Below, piece after piece: positions 1-10,599 of a DNA stretch of 64,000 nucleotides (position 1 is the first letter of the stretch; each line of letters opens with the position of its first letter). The notes beneath the pieces were generated by a model. It was not told the origin of the DNA and did no database searches. It saw only the letters and a list, made by a program, of their open reading frames with translations. The stretch spans positions 89,134,364 to 89,198,363 of the forward strand of contig NC_067196.1 of assembly GCF_000699445.3 (NCBI RefSeq). The letters are read 5' to 3'. The stretch comes from Schistosoma haematobium. Its lineage: Eukaryota; Platyhelminthes; Trematoda; Strigeidida; Schistosomatidae. The translations under genes were made by a program, and so were the position numbers.

Positions 1-2
1 TC

Positions 3-2631
3 TTAATGAATATTATCCAATGTTATGCACCCACCAATGATAGCAACGACGATATTAAAGATCAATTCTACGAGCGGCTGCAGTCAATCATAGAGAAATG
101 CCCAAGAAAGGACCTAACTATTCTGATAGGAGATCTAAATGCCAAAGTCGGAATAGACAACACTGGATATGAAGATATTATGGGACGACATGGACTGGGA
201 GAAAGAAACGAAAATGAGGAAAGATTTGCAAATTTGTGTGCATTCAACAAATTGGTCATATGGGGCACAATATTTCCACACAGGCGTATACACAAAGCTA
301 CCTGGATCTCACCGGACCACACTACAGATTACCAGATAGATCATATTTGCATCAACAAAACATTCCGAAGGACAATGGAAGATGTGAGAACCAGGAGAGG
401 TGCTGACATAGCTTTAGATCACCACCTGGTTGTAGCCAATTTGAACCTGAAGCTAAAAAAGAACTGGACAGGTGGACAAACAGCAATACAAAGGTTCAAT
501 ACAGCCTTCCTTCGAGATACTGTCAAACTCAATGAATTCAAGATAGCTCTCAACAACAGGTTCCAAGCCCTACAAGATCTACTGAAAGAAGAAGAAACTA
601 CTATGGAGGACAACTGGAAAGGTATCAAAGAAGCATTGACTTCAACGTGTCAAGAGGTTCTCGGTCTAAAGAAATACCATCATAAGGAATGGATCTCTAC
701 AGAAACAGTGGACAAGATCAAAGAAAGGAAGAACAAGAAGGCAGCAATAAACAACAGCCGAACACGAGCAGAGAAAGTCCAAGCACAAGCTGAATACATA
801 GAAGCAGACAAACAAGTGAAGAGGAGCATCAGAGCCGACAAGAAGAAATATGTGGAAGAACTAGCAACGACGGCAGAAAAAGCTGCTAGAGAAGGAAATA
901 TGAAACAGCTTTACGATACAACGAAAAAACTATCAGGGAAATACAGTAAACCAGAGAGGCCGGTCAAAGACAAAGAAGGCAAGCCAATCCCTGAAATTCA
1001 ACAACAGTGGAACAGATGGGTAGAATACTTCGAGGAACTCCTGAATAGACCGGCTCCAATGAATCCACCGGACATCGAAGCAGGACACATAGATCTTCCT
1101 ATAGATGTCAACCCACCAACTACGGAAGAAATTAGAATGGCCGTCAGACAAACCAAGAACTGGAAAGCAGCGGGACCCGACAACATACCAGCTGAAGCAC
1201 TGAAATCAGACATTGAAGCAACCACAAGCATGCTTTATCTTCTACTCAAAAAGATTTGGGAGGAGGAACAAGTGCTAATGGACTGGAAAGAAGGACACCT
1301 CGTCAAGATTCCAAAGAAAGGAGATCTGAGCAAATGTGAAAACTACAGAGGCATTACACTACTGTCAATACCAGGGAAAGTCTTCAACAGATTGTTGCTG
1401 AACCGGATGAAGGATGCAGTAGACGCTCAACTTCGAGATCAACAAGCTGGATTCCGTAAGGATCGGTCGTGCACAGACCAAATTGCGACACTACGGATCA
1501 TCGGCGAACAATCAGTTGAGTGGAACTCATCACTATACATCAACTTCATTGATTATGAAAAGGCATTCGACAGTGTAGATAGCAGGACATTATGGAAACT
1601 TCTTCGACACTACGGAGTTCCTGAGAAGATTGTCAATATTATCCGGAACTCATACGACGGACTACAGTGCAAGGTCGTGCATGGAGGACAGCTGACAGAT
1701 GCATTCCAAGTAAGGACCGGAGTCAGACAAGGCTGTTTACTCTCTCCCTTCCTCTTTCTTCTGGTGGTCGACTGGATTATGAAGACCTCAACATTTGAAG
1801 GAAAACACGGAATACGATGGACAGCTCAGAATCAATTAGACGATTTGGACCTCGCAGATGACCTAGCTCTCCTATCACGTACACACGAACAGATGCAGAT
1901 GAAGACAGCCAATGTGGCAGCAGTCTCTGCATCAGTAGGCCTCAGCATACACAAAGGGAAACCTAAGGTCCTCAAATTCAAAGCGGAGAACAGCGATCCA
2001 ATCACACTTGATGGCGAAACTCTGGAAGATGTAGAGTCCTTCACATACCTGGGAAGCATCATCGATGAACAAGGAGGCTCAGATGCAGACGTAAAGGCGA
2101 GGATCGGCAAAGCAATGGTCGCATTCCTACAATTGAAGAACATATGGGACTCAAAACAACTTTCAACCAATATCAAAGTGAGAATCTTCAATACGAACGT
2201 CAAGACAGTTCTACTGTATGGAGCTGAAACTTGGAGAACTACAACAACCACAATCAAGAAAGTAAAAGTATTTATAAATAGCTGTCTACGCAAGATACTC
2301 AACATCCATTGGCCGGATACCATCAGCAATAGCCTTCTGTGGGAGAGAACAAACCAACTTCCAGCTGAAGAAGAAATTAGGAAAAGACGATGGAAATGGA
2401 TAGGACATACATTACGCAAATCGTCAAACTGCATCACGAGGCAAGCCCTAACTTGGAATCCTGAAGGGAAGCGAAAAAGAGGAAGGTCAAAGAACACATT
2501 GCGTCGGATAATAGAAGCAGATATGAAAGCGATGAATTACAACTGGACGGAGCTAGAAAGGATTTCCCAGGATAGGGTTGGATGGAGAATGCTGGTGAGC
2601 GGCCTATGCTCCTTCACGAGGAGTAACAGGC

Positions 2632-2639
<8 letters not shown>
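3..2639 (+). CDS. RTE/SR2-like retrotransposon ORF (RTE-A copy 1), 5' end outside window
   Basis: Endonuclease-reverse transcriptase polyprotein of a non-LTR retrotransposon, which would nick target DNA and copy its RNA by target-primed reverse transcription. The frame is open to the window edge; compared with the copy at 19.5 kb about 129 N-terminal residues are missing. Numbering from the Met at position 6: YAPT 7-10, GDLNAKV 42-48 and the DHH catalytic motif 138-140 belong to the AP-endonuclease; reverse transcriptase motifs are [12 protein letters not shown] with D516 and D522, [10 protein letters not shown] near 572-581, and LADD 616-619 as the active-site box (usually F/YADD). A C-terminal [13 protein letters not shown] region follows, typical of RTE-like elements. 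No frameshift or stop is visible, so the copy looks recent. The ORF runs to the 3' end of the element. Confidence 0.92.

Positions 2640-2661
<22 letters not shown>
2635..2661 (+). repeat. (TAAG)n 3' tail of RTE-A copy 1
   Basis: About six TAAG units directly follow the last sense codons. The same tail marks the 3' ends of RTE-A/A' fragments near 3.63, 22.47, 43.6, 45.1 and 46.85 kb, and in reverse at 14.16, 36.58, 48.4 and 54.09 kb. Confidence 0.9.
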
Positions 2662-2662
<1 letters not shown>

Positions 2663-3238
2663 CACAAAACAATGAGAATTCGAAGAGAAAAATAAGAACA
2701 GTAACGAACAGATTAGTGTAAGGTAGTGTAATAATAATAGTAATAATGGGGGAGATGTATTGCATGGCTTGGACATTATCGCACAGTAAGACAATATCAT
2801 CCGCATACTCAAGGTCAAGAAGTCTTTCGCCAGGCAACAGATCCACAGCGTCATTACTTACATCCATCAGAGCACTGAGCATTCAAGTCACCGACTGGTA
2901 CTACAATATCTGTTGAACGCACTTTCTGGAGAACAGTTAACTGGTGGTAGAATTCATCATTGAGTGCATCCGGGCTGCAGTCTGTCAGGGCGTAGGCGGA
3001 GATCACGAAAAGATATCGTTTCTCACACCGATTTCTTGTCACTTTGATGAAACTTTCTAATCTATCAGCACATAACCGACTGTTAATGGGGATCCAATTG
3101 ATTAGTGCTGCCTCAGCTCTAGCACTTAGTGTGACACCAACGCTAGCAGACCAGACGAAGATGCCACAGGGTCCCTGGATAAGCGCACATAAAACAAGCT
3201 TTTTGAAGCGACAGACGGAGAGCGAATTTGTACTACTT
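2662..3238 (-). pseudogene. RTE-C retrotransposon fragment with internal deletion
   Basis: Reading leftwards on the minus strand there is an endonuclease segment (ALINWIPINSR near 3087-3119, then an ISAYALTD block and GDLNAQ near 3050-2862), followed abruptly by a reverse transcriptase segment with the YADD box (LEYADDIVLLCD), then a 3' UTR with ATT repeats. The middle of the reverse transcriptase is gone. The 3' UTR matches that of the RTE-C relic at 23.5-24.6 kb but stops before the final tail. It abuts RTE-A pieces on both sides. Confidence 0.75.
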
Positions 3239-3645
3239 CACCAGTACTTCACCATCAAAAAGGTACAAGTATTTGTAAATAACTGTCTACGCAAGATACT
3301 CAACATCCATTGGCCGGATACCATCAGCAACAGCCTTTTGTAGCAGAGAACAAAGCAGCTTCCAGCTGAAGAAGAAATTAGGAAAAGACGATGGAAATGG
3401 ATAGGACATACATTAAGCGAATCGTCAAACTGCATCACGAGGCAAGCTCTAACTTGGAATCCTGAAGGAAAGAGGAAAAGAGGAAGGCTAGTGAACATAT
3501 TACGTCGGGAAATAGAAGCAGATATGAAAAGGATGAATAAGAACTGAAATGAGCTGGAAAGGATTGGTTGGGACAGGGTTGGATGGCGAATGCTGGTGAG
3601 CGGCCTATGCTCCTTCACGAGGAGTAACAGGCGTAAGTAAGTAAG
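3239..3645 (+). pseudogene. RTE-A 3' fragment
   Basis: This matches the last ~400 bp of RTE-A ([15 protein letters not shown] block, then WKWIGHT) and ends in TAAG repeats. A stop replaces the Trp codon after SNSLL and another interrupts a later helix. It is a 5'-truncated dead copy, more diverged than copy 1. Confidence 0.85.
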
Positions 3646-3950
3646 TCATCAGGTCTCGGATTGACAACAAATGTCGATATTAGGACTTTCCAAAGACAAA
3701 GGCAGCCCTATCTGTTGTCCGACCTGCATAAGTGTGCGAGCGTTGAAGGCAGGCAGTTTGAATGGTGCATGTGGTTTCAGAAAAACTGTTTCAGTATTCG
3801 TATTTGGTGGTTGCATACAATTTTCAACCAGTCAGTGACTCGAGAACGTTTAGATAGAACCGAGTTTCCACTATAGGCGAGCTGCTGTATAAGTGGAAAA
3901 ATAAGGATAGACAGAGTGGGAATAAAAGAGAGTGAATGAATGATGTAGTA
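3646..3950. other. unassigned stretch
   Basis: There are short open frames without recognisable domains; I see nothing assignable here. Confidence 0.4.
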
Positions 3951-3953
3951 AAT

Positions 3954-4006
<53 letters not shown>

Positions 4007-4485
4007 TTAATAATGTGAATCGTTTGATTGTTGATCGACGCAAGATAAGTATTTCCCATAAATATCGACATTTCATCATACTTGTGTGTGGGTTGGGATA
4101 CTGCTCGGGTGCCCAGACCGAAGCAGGTGGTTTTGTTGGTGGGCCACACCCTGAACCTTCGACCTAAAGGTCTAACCCACAAGGTAGTGGAGCATCGTGA
4201 GGAGATGCAGTCCGATGGTAGCCGGTGACCAAGATTGGTTCATACGCCATTTGTTCATTCAGGATATTGGAGCCTATGTGCACCATTGGTTTGGGATCCG
4301 GTTAAAGCACCGGACATTCGCTTTTCGTCCTCTCAATTTCTTGAACAATAGTAGTGCCACGAGAAGACAGTGAGTAGGACTTCCTTGACAGAAGCTTCGT
4401 ACGCGTGGCTGTGTGAGAGCATTTGGAGAGGGAGGGTGGGCCCACCTCACTCTCTGAGCCTCATACCAGGGCATTCAGGGGCCGC
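3950..4485 (-). mobile_element. S2 SINE-like repeat, reverse copy
   Basis: Reverse complement of the repeat also at 4.7, 25.0, 30.4, 52.4, 61.2 and 63.0 kb. Recognisable blocks on the minus strand are the 5' GAGAGTG region, the AATTTCGT-like block, the CATCTCCTCACGATGCTCCA block and the CACCTGCTTCGGTCTGGGCA block. The 3' part after the CACACAAG block is divergent. Confidence 0.75.
3956..4003. repeat. (AAT)n microsatellite
   Basis: About sixteen AAT/ATA units at the right place to be the simple-repeat tail of the reverse S2 element that follows. Confidence 0.9.
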
Positions 4486-4520
4486 CCGGAGTGGCTGAGC
4501 GGTCTAAAACGTCAGTATCA
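4484..4520 (+). repeat. truncated tRNA-like head (A-box only)
   Basis: A stretch starting GGCCGCCCGGAGTGGCTGAG looks like the D-arm region of a tRNA, with the A-box-like core TGGCTGAGCGG. No B-box or acceptor partner follows, so it is not a tRNA gene. It is probably a truncated tRNA-derived SINE. Confidence 0.35.
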
Positions 4521-4679
4521 AGAGTGTTCTTAAAGAATTTAAAATTATCATGAAGGTTTACATACTTATAACAGTGAAAATGAATATGTATTATCATGGA
4601 GAGGCAATAAAATTAAAGACATATAAAAAGTGTTATAAATGAATGTAACATGTTAGAAATTCTGGATCATCGGACATGG

Positions 4680-5200
4680 TAACAAATGCCCTGGTACACC
4701 TGAGAGTGGGGAGAGTCAGCTCTCTCTCTCCAAGTGCTCTCACATGGCCGTGCATATACAGCCTCTGCTAGAGAAGTCCTACTCACTACCTTCTCGTGGC
4801 TAGGGTGTTGTTTACGAAATTGAGAGGATGAAAAGCGAATGTCAGGCGCTTTAACCGGGTTGGTGTACACAGAGAGTTCACCTAGTGGAGTTGGAAAAAC
4901 TTGATTCCAAACCATTGGTGCACATGAGCCCCAGTATCCTGAATGAACAAATGGCTTATGAACTTATTGTTGGTCACCGGCTACCATGGGACTGCATCTC
5001 CTCACGATGCTCCACTGCCTTGTGGGTCAGATCTTTAGGTCGAAGGCTCATGGTGTGTGGCCCCCTAAGAAGATCACCTGTTTCGGTTTGGGCACCCGAG
5101 CAGTGTCACAGCCCTCACACAAATCAAATGAGATTTGTGTGACGAATATGTATCTGGTGCCCCCTTGTACCAATATCCATGTGTTTAAATAAATAATAAT
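4680..5200 (+). mobile_element. S2 SINE-like repeat, forward copy
   Basis: Near full-length copy. It starts at the ATGCCCTGGTA block, passes through the GAGAGTGGGGAGAGTCAGCT block (an A-box-like TGGCCGAGAGTGG is present in sister copies but damaged here), and ends with the tail CTTGTACCAATATCCATGTG followed by AAATAAATAA. Open frames on either strand are not conserved between copies and I do not treat them as genes. Confidence 0.85.
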
Positions 5201-5764
5201 ATAATAAACTAACTGAACTTAAATTAATATCAATTAAAAATAGCTTGAGATTAGTCAGTAAAAAAAGAAGGTTATGAATTTGGAAGAAGTGATGCAATTA
5301 AGATAAGAGTGAGTGAGAGAGAGAGAGAGAGAGGAAATTGTAGGAATAATGCAATAAACTGACCTCACCATGTTAAGAAAAGATTTACGACTGTTTCTTT
5401 CTGGATCCAGAATCTTTTACATATTGTATTTATTTATAACTCTCTTTATATGTCTTCAATATCATTAACCCTCCACGATGATACATTTTCATTTTTGCTT
5501 CTATAAGTATTTAAAGTTTCATAATAATTTTGATTTTTTTTAATGTCATGGGTTGTAGACAGCTGATGCGAACCTTACGAAATCGAATGAATTCCTTGTT
5601 CTGCTATCTTCAAGATAATAAAAGGAACTAAGCTCATGAAATTTACGGCAAGGAACAGTGACCGATGGAGTCCAGATATGTCGGGTGTGAGTCAGTTACT
5701 CACCAGTTTTACTGGAAAGTAGTTATGCGTTGCCGCTTATTGATTGAAGCTAGACATGTGAACC
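5201..5764. other. unassigned, AT-rich, with a (GA)n run
   Basis: Apart from a GA microsatellite at about 5307-5332 there is no recognisable gene, RNA or repeat. Confidence 0.5.
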
Positions 5765-5960
5765 ATCAGATGTTGGTTCAGTGGTGTAAAGGTTAAGCAC
5801 TCGCCGTGAAGCTTGAGGGTCCTGCGTTCGATACGTGGTGACACTGTAGATACACATTGCTGATAAGTCACATATTTGGACAAAGTAGCTGTCCAACACT
5901 TTTTGATTTTCAATGGTTGTCTAACTAAGGTCGGTCCATGGTGTAAACTATGAAATTTAC
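5765..5960 (+). mobile_element. S1 tRNA-like/hammerhead SINE, degenerate
   Basis: It contains tRNA-like A-box (GGTTCAGTGGTGTAAAGGTT) and B-box (GCGTTCGATAC) relics. A decayed hammerhead follows in the order CTGATAA, stem II relic, GGACAAAG, and GCTGTCCAACAC. The core is mutated, so no activity is expected. Confidence 0.6.
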
Positions 5961-6206
5961 AACTTAATCATTATTAATTTTCCGATTCACCATTATATAC
6001 GAATCAATTTTGGTTCAAATCTACGACAAACTGTGTTGAAGTTTCGTAAATAAAATCTTGGTATATAACGTAAACTACGGGAGATAAACCTTAATTTATC
6101 TGGAGGTTGTGTTAGAAACTGAGTTTCTGAACCAAAATGTAGGCAATCGTTTTATGGTCCTAATCAATAATGTAACAATTTCGGGGATTATAAATTAATA
6201 ATGATT

Positions 6207-6510
6207 TAATGGTTGAGATCATTTGAAGCTAAACCACTATGGGAAACCTGGAGGCACTAGACGGCCGTTTCGCCCTCGTATGAGATTACTCGGCAGTGCA
6301 CATCCACGATCCCACCTCGCGAGATTCGAACCCAGGATCTATCAGTTTCGCGCGCGAGCGCTTAACCACTAGACCACTGACCCACTGCTGAGGAGTCCCA
6401 CGATAGGACGAAACGGCTGTCCAGTGCTTCCGGGTTTTCTATGGTGGTCTAGCTTCAATTGACCCATAAATTCAACCATTAAATTACTATAATATCCACA
6501 AAATCCCTCT
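6207..6510. mobile_element. S1 head-to-head foldback
   Basis: The left half is an S1 3' module in reverse, with a decayed hammerhead near 6250-6300 and a reverse tRNA-like B-box GATTCGAACCC near 6307. The right half is a forward S1 3' module with an intact hammerhead. The ends form an imperfect inverted repeat (TTTAATGGTTGAGATCAT against ATAAATTCAACCATTAAA). Confidence 0.75.
6383..6426 (+). ncRNA. hammerhead ribozyme in S1 (intact fold)
   Basis: Stem I is CACTG/CAGTG. The core is CTGAGGA, which fits CUGANGA with N7=G. Stem II is GTCC/GGAC with a 7-nt loop, followed by GAA, then a short stem III ACGGCTGT and the cleavage nucleotide C at 6421. All conserved core positions are present, so in-cis cleavage before 6422 is predicted. 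Confidence 0.75.
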
Positions 6511-7814
6511 ATGATTAATAATGTTTGTTGACTATAGAAGGTTCATTTTTCATTTTCTGCACTCCGGTGACTTATATGAACCATGTTTTTGATTTTACAA
6601 TGTTTAATTTAATCTAAATAGACTCTTCGTGTCCAAACATCCTTTTACAAACTCTGTCATCTGATTTTACCTTTTAGTGACTCTGTATATGAATTCAGGT
6701 CGATCGTATGTATGATTGTTATCAAAATAGGCATCGCCAATCCTCTTATATAATTATCGACTTAACTCGCGTTAGTGTATAACGGAATTAAATAAGTTAT
6801 ATGCGATAATGAATTTTGAATACGTGTATTTCATACGATCGTTGATCGGAAAGCGAAGCAAAACGAAATGACGCGCAATGAAGGAGGCGAGTGAGCCAAA
6901 TCGATTTAACTAGGCGTCAATCGATATTTATAGTCAGATAAAAATAAGTTACAGACATGTGGTAAGATAGGTAATACACACATATACGCTCATATAAAAA
7001 CAGTCAAGGTTGATAAGCGAATAATTGACAAGGTCAAAATGTGAATCAAGAAGAATGAATAAACTGGCTTGTTCGGAAGCTAGACTAAGCTATGTAGTCT
7101 TGACATAGCAACCGACACTACAACCCTTTCGTTAATGTATGGAACATTCATTATGTAAAGATGAAGATTACAGTTTCTTTAATTAAACAATACAACTGTC
7201 TTAGTACCATGGCAGCAAATAACCCTCAGATGTATTTATGGGAGATTATTCTTCTAGTACTCTCGTTTTATAGTTGTATTAAATTTTCCTACTCCAACCA
7301 GTTAAGAGCTAGATAGCTGAGAAACGCTTAGTGATATAATCATCAATTAAACGAATTGATGTAGTCATTATTTGTTCACCAGCTAGTAGTATAGTGTGAA
7401 CGTCTTAGCTCATGTAAAATGTCGGATTTACAAATTCACCCTTTGTCATACAGAAGTAACATCTAAGGAAAGCTACTAGTGTCGTTCGTAGATAGCTTAT
7501 TAATAGTTACTTTAAGCCTATATACGATGTCATCGGATGACTAATTCGTAATTCAATCTCAAATGCGATTGGCCACTTTGTGAGTAGCGTCGTATGGGTA
7601 ATGATTTCGATTGGGACCCTGGATCGTTTTTTTATTTGCATGTCCGATGTCTCATATCCAAACTGTATGAAAATATAAATGTTTCTCCAAAAATTTCGAA
7701 ATAGAAATGCTTCAAATGGTTGATAAATAAATCGAATCAATGTCTAGATTGCTATGTCAGGTTTTGTTTGCTACATTTCGCTAAATAAAAATAAATGGTA
7801 TTAATTTAATCAAT
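6511..7814. other. unassigned AT-rich DNA
   Basis: No coding, RNA or repeat signature found. The longest open frame (minus strand near 7.5-7.7 kb, 77 codons) has no recognisable motif. Confidence 0.5.
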
Positions 7815-8115
7815 CAGTTGTCAGTCATACTCAACGTAGAACTTGATACATATGCCTCGCTTCAATTTGTCATACCGCATTAGCAAATCAAAAGAGAATT
7901 ATTTCAAGATAAATCCAAAAGTAGTAGGTGTAGTAACAGTGTCAGTTGTAATAGTAAAGATTACGTATAAAAAGAAAGTTACATGAAGATTTCGGGGCTC
8001 TGGTTTAAAAGGAAGACAAGGAGTGAATGAAACTGCTCCAGTGCGAACCATTCTGAGCCAATGTCACCCTTAGTTACGATAAGACAATAGGCCTATTCTT
8101 CTTAAATTAGTGAAG
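7815..8115 (-). pseudogene. RTE-B 3' end, strongly decayed
   Basis: On the minus strand it matches the end of RTE-B as seen at 17.2-17.5 kb: the stretch coding for an MAQNR-like block is followed by a 3' UTR ending in TGACT-type repeats. It has no usable frame. Confidence 0.55.
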
Positions 8116-8594
8116 AATTGACCGATTATATAAGATAAACACTAGATAATAACAGAGTAACTGATAGAGATTTGTATCTCAGCTTGAAAATTTTCTGATC
8201 ATCTTGTGTTCTTTGAGTTGAACACGTTATCAGGTATTGTTGTCCAGAACAACAATCAAATTTGCGCAATTATACCAAGTGGTTGTTTGTGATTATGAGT
8301 GCTAATGAATATCGTCTAGTTGATCAAACTGAAGTAGGTAGTTTGGGATTTAAACATGCGACCTGTTGGTGAAAAGCCATATGCTCGAACCAATATTCCG
8401 GAGATCTAATGATTAATAGATGTTTAAAAAGGTAAGTGCCTCTGCAGTTATATGCTAAACTTTGATTGATGTTACTTAAGATTTCTAACGATTAATTCCA
8501 GATAGTTAATTCACACTAACCAGGTTTTGTATACGGTTCATAAAAAACTATATTGACTTCATCAATCAGTTTGTATTAATCTACTGACTTTTAG
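8116..8594. other. unassigned, possibly intronic
   Basis: Upstream of the exons described next. No further exon could be assigned with confidence. Confidence 0.4.
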
Positions 8595-8663
8595 ATTGTT
8601 TCCCGAACTGCTCTTGTATACAAACAGCCAACACCTCAAATGGAGCAGATATCACTTTTGCCT
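8595..8663 (+). CDS. possible upstream exon of the acidic-tail gene
   Basis: The stretch follows a TTTTAG acceptor and stops before a GTGAAA donor. It is 69 nt, i.e. 23 whole codons, without stop, and would join in phase 0 to the exon at 9089. The donor is weak and the peptide (IVSRTALVYKQPTPQ...) is not recognised, so this exon is tentative. Confidence 0.3.
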
Positions 8664-9088
8664 GTGAAATAAGTTCCAATCACCTCGGTTGTTGTAGGGT
8701 AATAATTTTATCAACTGACTTGTTTTTTTAAAGAGAGCAAGAACAGAGATTGGTGCAGAAAAATATGGAACGCTTCACGATTTTGCGTATCACTAAAATA
8801 ATAAAGGGAACTACGTGAATGACTTGTTTTTCTTTGCCTATAAACTTTTGCTCAACACTAGTGTTATTTTCGTTCTTCATAGTTGCATTAAATGTGACCA
8901 ATTCTTTAAGAGAATTCAACCGAAAATTTCCTTATTTGGTAATTGAACCAAAGTTCTTATAAACTGTTCGATCACTTTATTTGATTAAATTTAACTACAG
9001 ATATATTCGTGTGATAAAGTACTTTTTTCAGTTACACTTACCATGTACTAGTTTTCCGGTTATTTCTTGTTAATTGTTTCCCTCTTAG

Positions 9089-9163
9089 CGAGTTGCTCAA
9101 AATTGGGTGAATCGAGCTTGTGAAAGTAGCCAGATAGATGGTTTGGATGAAGCAAATTTTCGA
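9089..9163 (+). CDS. penultimate exon of unidentified host gene
   Basis: A 75-nt exon lies between a pyrimidine-rich CCCTCTTAG acceptor and a GTAAGTAA donor that fits the consensus very well. It reads as exactly 25 codons, RVAQNWVNRACESSQ then IDGLDEANFR, with no stop, and joins in phase to the exon at 9914 across a 750-bp intron. I do not recognise the protein. The acidic/polar mix and perfect splice phase argue for a true exon, not chance. Confidence 0.65.
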
Positions 9164-9913
9164 GTAAGTAACTTTTTAAGCATAATTATCACTAAATATG
9201 TTAATCATCTAACCATAAACCTATATTCGTATAAAGTAATGTCTTGAGCGTGTATTGTCTTTAGGTAGCAGTTGTAGAAACTCGACAGAAATTATCTCGC
9301 TGGGGTGTATAGAATACTAAATCTCTATGATAAAATCTCACCAATGTCACTCAATTGTGTCGTGGAGATAGAGGATTCCTACCATTACATTAATGTAGCA
9401 ACCGTGGTTAGGACTTACCTGTCACCTTAAGGTCAAAGAATGTGACAAGTTTAGGGTCGCGTCAAGTATGTTTATATTACTGTATGCTTTAGAGATAAAG
9501 ATCCAGTCTCTATAGCTTTAGTTCATGATGAAATGTGTCGGGTTTCCTCACATTTCTCTCAGGGCATCGGTTGATTTTGTAAATTCTGCTTGTTGAACTG
9601 AATTTTATATTGTTGCTACGCAAGTTGTCTAGTTGGAATTTCCCCCGTTTTAACTAACACCATAGTTTAATCATCATTGGTAATTAATTTCGAATTAATG
9701 CATCTCTTTTGTATTTTCCTTTACATCTAATACAGTTGCATTAAGAGTCTAAAGTTCAATGTTATTTCTTTCATCTCACTGTTATGATGATGATGATGTA
9801 CCAGGAAATTAAAGAGAATATATGAGAGTTCATTTAAACTTTCATCAAGTATTCTATTTGCTAACGATATACGTATTCATAAATGATTTTTTTATGTCGT
9901 AAATACATTATAG

Positions 9914-10390
9914 ATTCTATCTGCTATCGAATCTGTCACTCAAATACGTACTCGTAGAAGACGTGGATCCAACAGTAATAGTAATGATGATGACGATGAT
10001 CATGATGACATAGTTGATGATAATGACGATTTGGAATCAAATAGCAGTAGTAGTAGTAGTAGTTCCAGTCAGTCAAATCATTCACGTGGTGGTATTGATA
10101 TTGTTCGATCTGTTCTTGCGCTTGGACGATGTGGAAGTGGTAGTGGTGCTAAACGAAGTGAAGAGACTTTAGCCTCAAGAGATCGTGAAGAAGGTTCAAA
10201 TGAACATAGTTCGGATGAATGTGGTATTTCATCAAGAATATCTAGTTTTTTAGCAAAAGAACTCCGTTATCCTCATGATACCTCTTCAGACTCAGAAACT
10301 ACTTCTTGCTCTTCTTCTTCATCATCGTCATCCCCGTCTTCCTCAGATTCTTCGTCATCACCTTCGTCGTCGTCATCCACTTCATCATAA
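9914..10390 (+). CDS. terminal exon: acidic, serine-rich C-terminal tail
   Basis: After an ATTATAG acceptor the frame runs without stop for 158 codons. It begins ILSAIESVTQIRTRRRRG, a helical then strongly basic stretch that could be a nuclear localisation signal. An aspartate-rich block follows (DDDDDHDDIVDDND near 9986-10030), then a serine run, a mixed segment with charged residues, and a long serine-rich end finishing at TAA 10388-10390. GAT and AGT/TCT/TCA runs underlie the low complexity. Such acidic/serine tails are common in nuclear or chromatin-associated proteins and are potential casein-kinase-2 substrates, but function is not inferable. Upstream exons are not confidently seen. Confidence 0.65.
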   Translation: MLSAIESVTQIRTRRRRGSNSNSNDDDDDHDDIVDDNDDLESNSSSSSSSSSQSNHSRGGIDIVRSVLALGRCGSGSGAKRSEETLASRDREEGSNEHSSDECGISSRISSFLAKELRYPHDTSSDSETTSCSSSSSSSSPSSSDSSSSPSSSSSTSS

Positions 10391-10591
10391 AAGCATCGAG
10401 TGCCTTCATATCCGTATCTTCCCATTCTACTATTCCTTCAGTGCAAAATTCTCTTGTTATGTAAATTATGATTTATAGTAATAATTATTATTACGGTACC
10501 ATTTTTATTGTAAAGCATTTCATGTGTTTATTTCGCCTCTGTACCCCGCCTTTCAGAACTAGCTCACCCTCTCATAATGATTAATCACCTA

Positions 10592-10597
10592 AATAAA
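10592..10597 (+). promoter_or_regulatory. AATAAA poly(A) signal candidate
   Basis: First canonical AATAAA about 200 bp after the stop of the acidic-tail gene. Another AATAAA occurs near 10710, so the 3' end may be alternative. Confidence 0.45.
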
Positions 10598-10599
10598 CA

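Larger units (their letters stand above)
1..2661 (+). mobile_element. RTE-A non-LTR retrotransposon copy 1 (5' truncated by window)
   Basis: The element is almost all ORF and ends in a short tandem TAAG tail at about 2635-2661 instead of poly(A), as RTE-clade elements do. The stop codon lies inside the first tail repeat, so there is practically no 3' UTR. It is nearly identical over shared parts to the copy at 19.5-21.9 kb, which points to recent activity. Confidence 0.9.

Noticed and set aside
1832..2497. 221-codon minus-strand ORF (and the 271-codon one at 21090-21905)
   Set aside because: Antisense shadow of the RTE-A reverse transcriptase; no domain of its own and recurs wherever RTE-A is intact.
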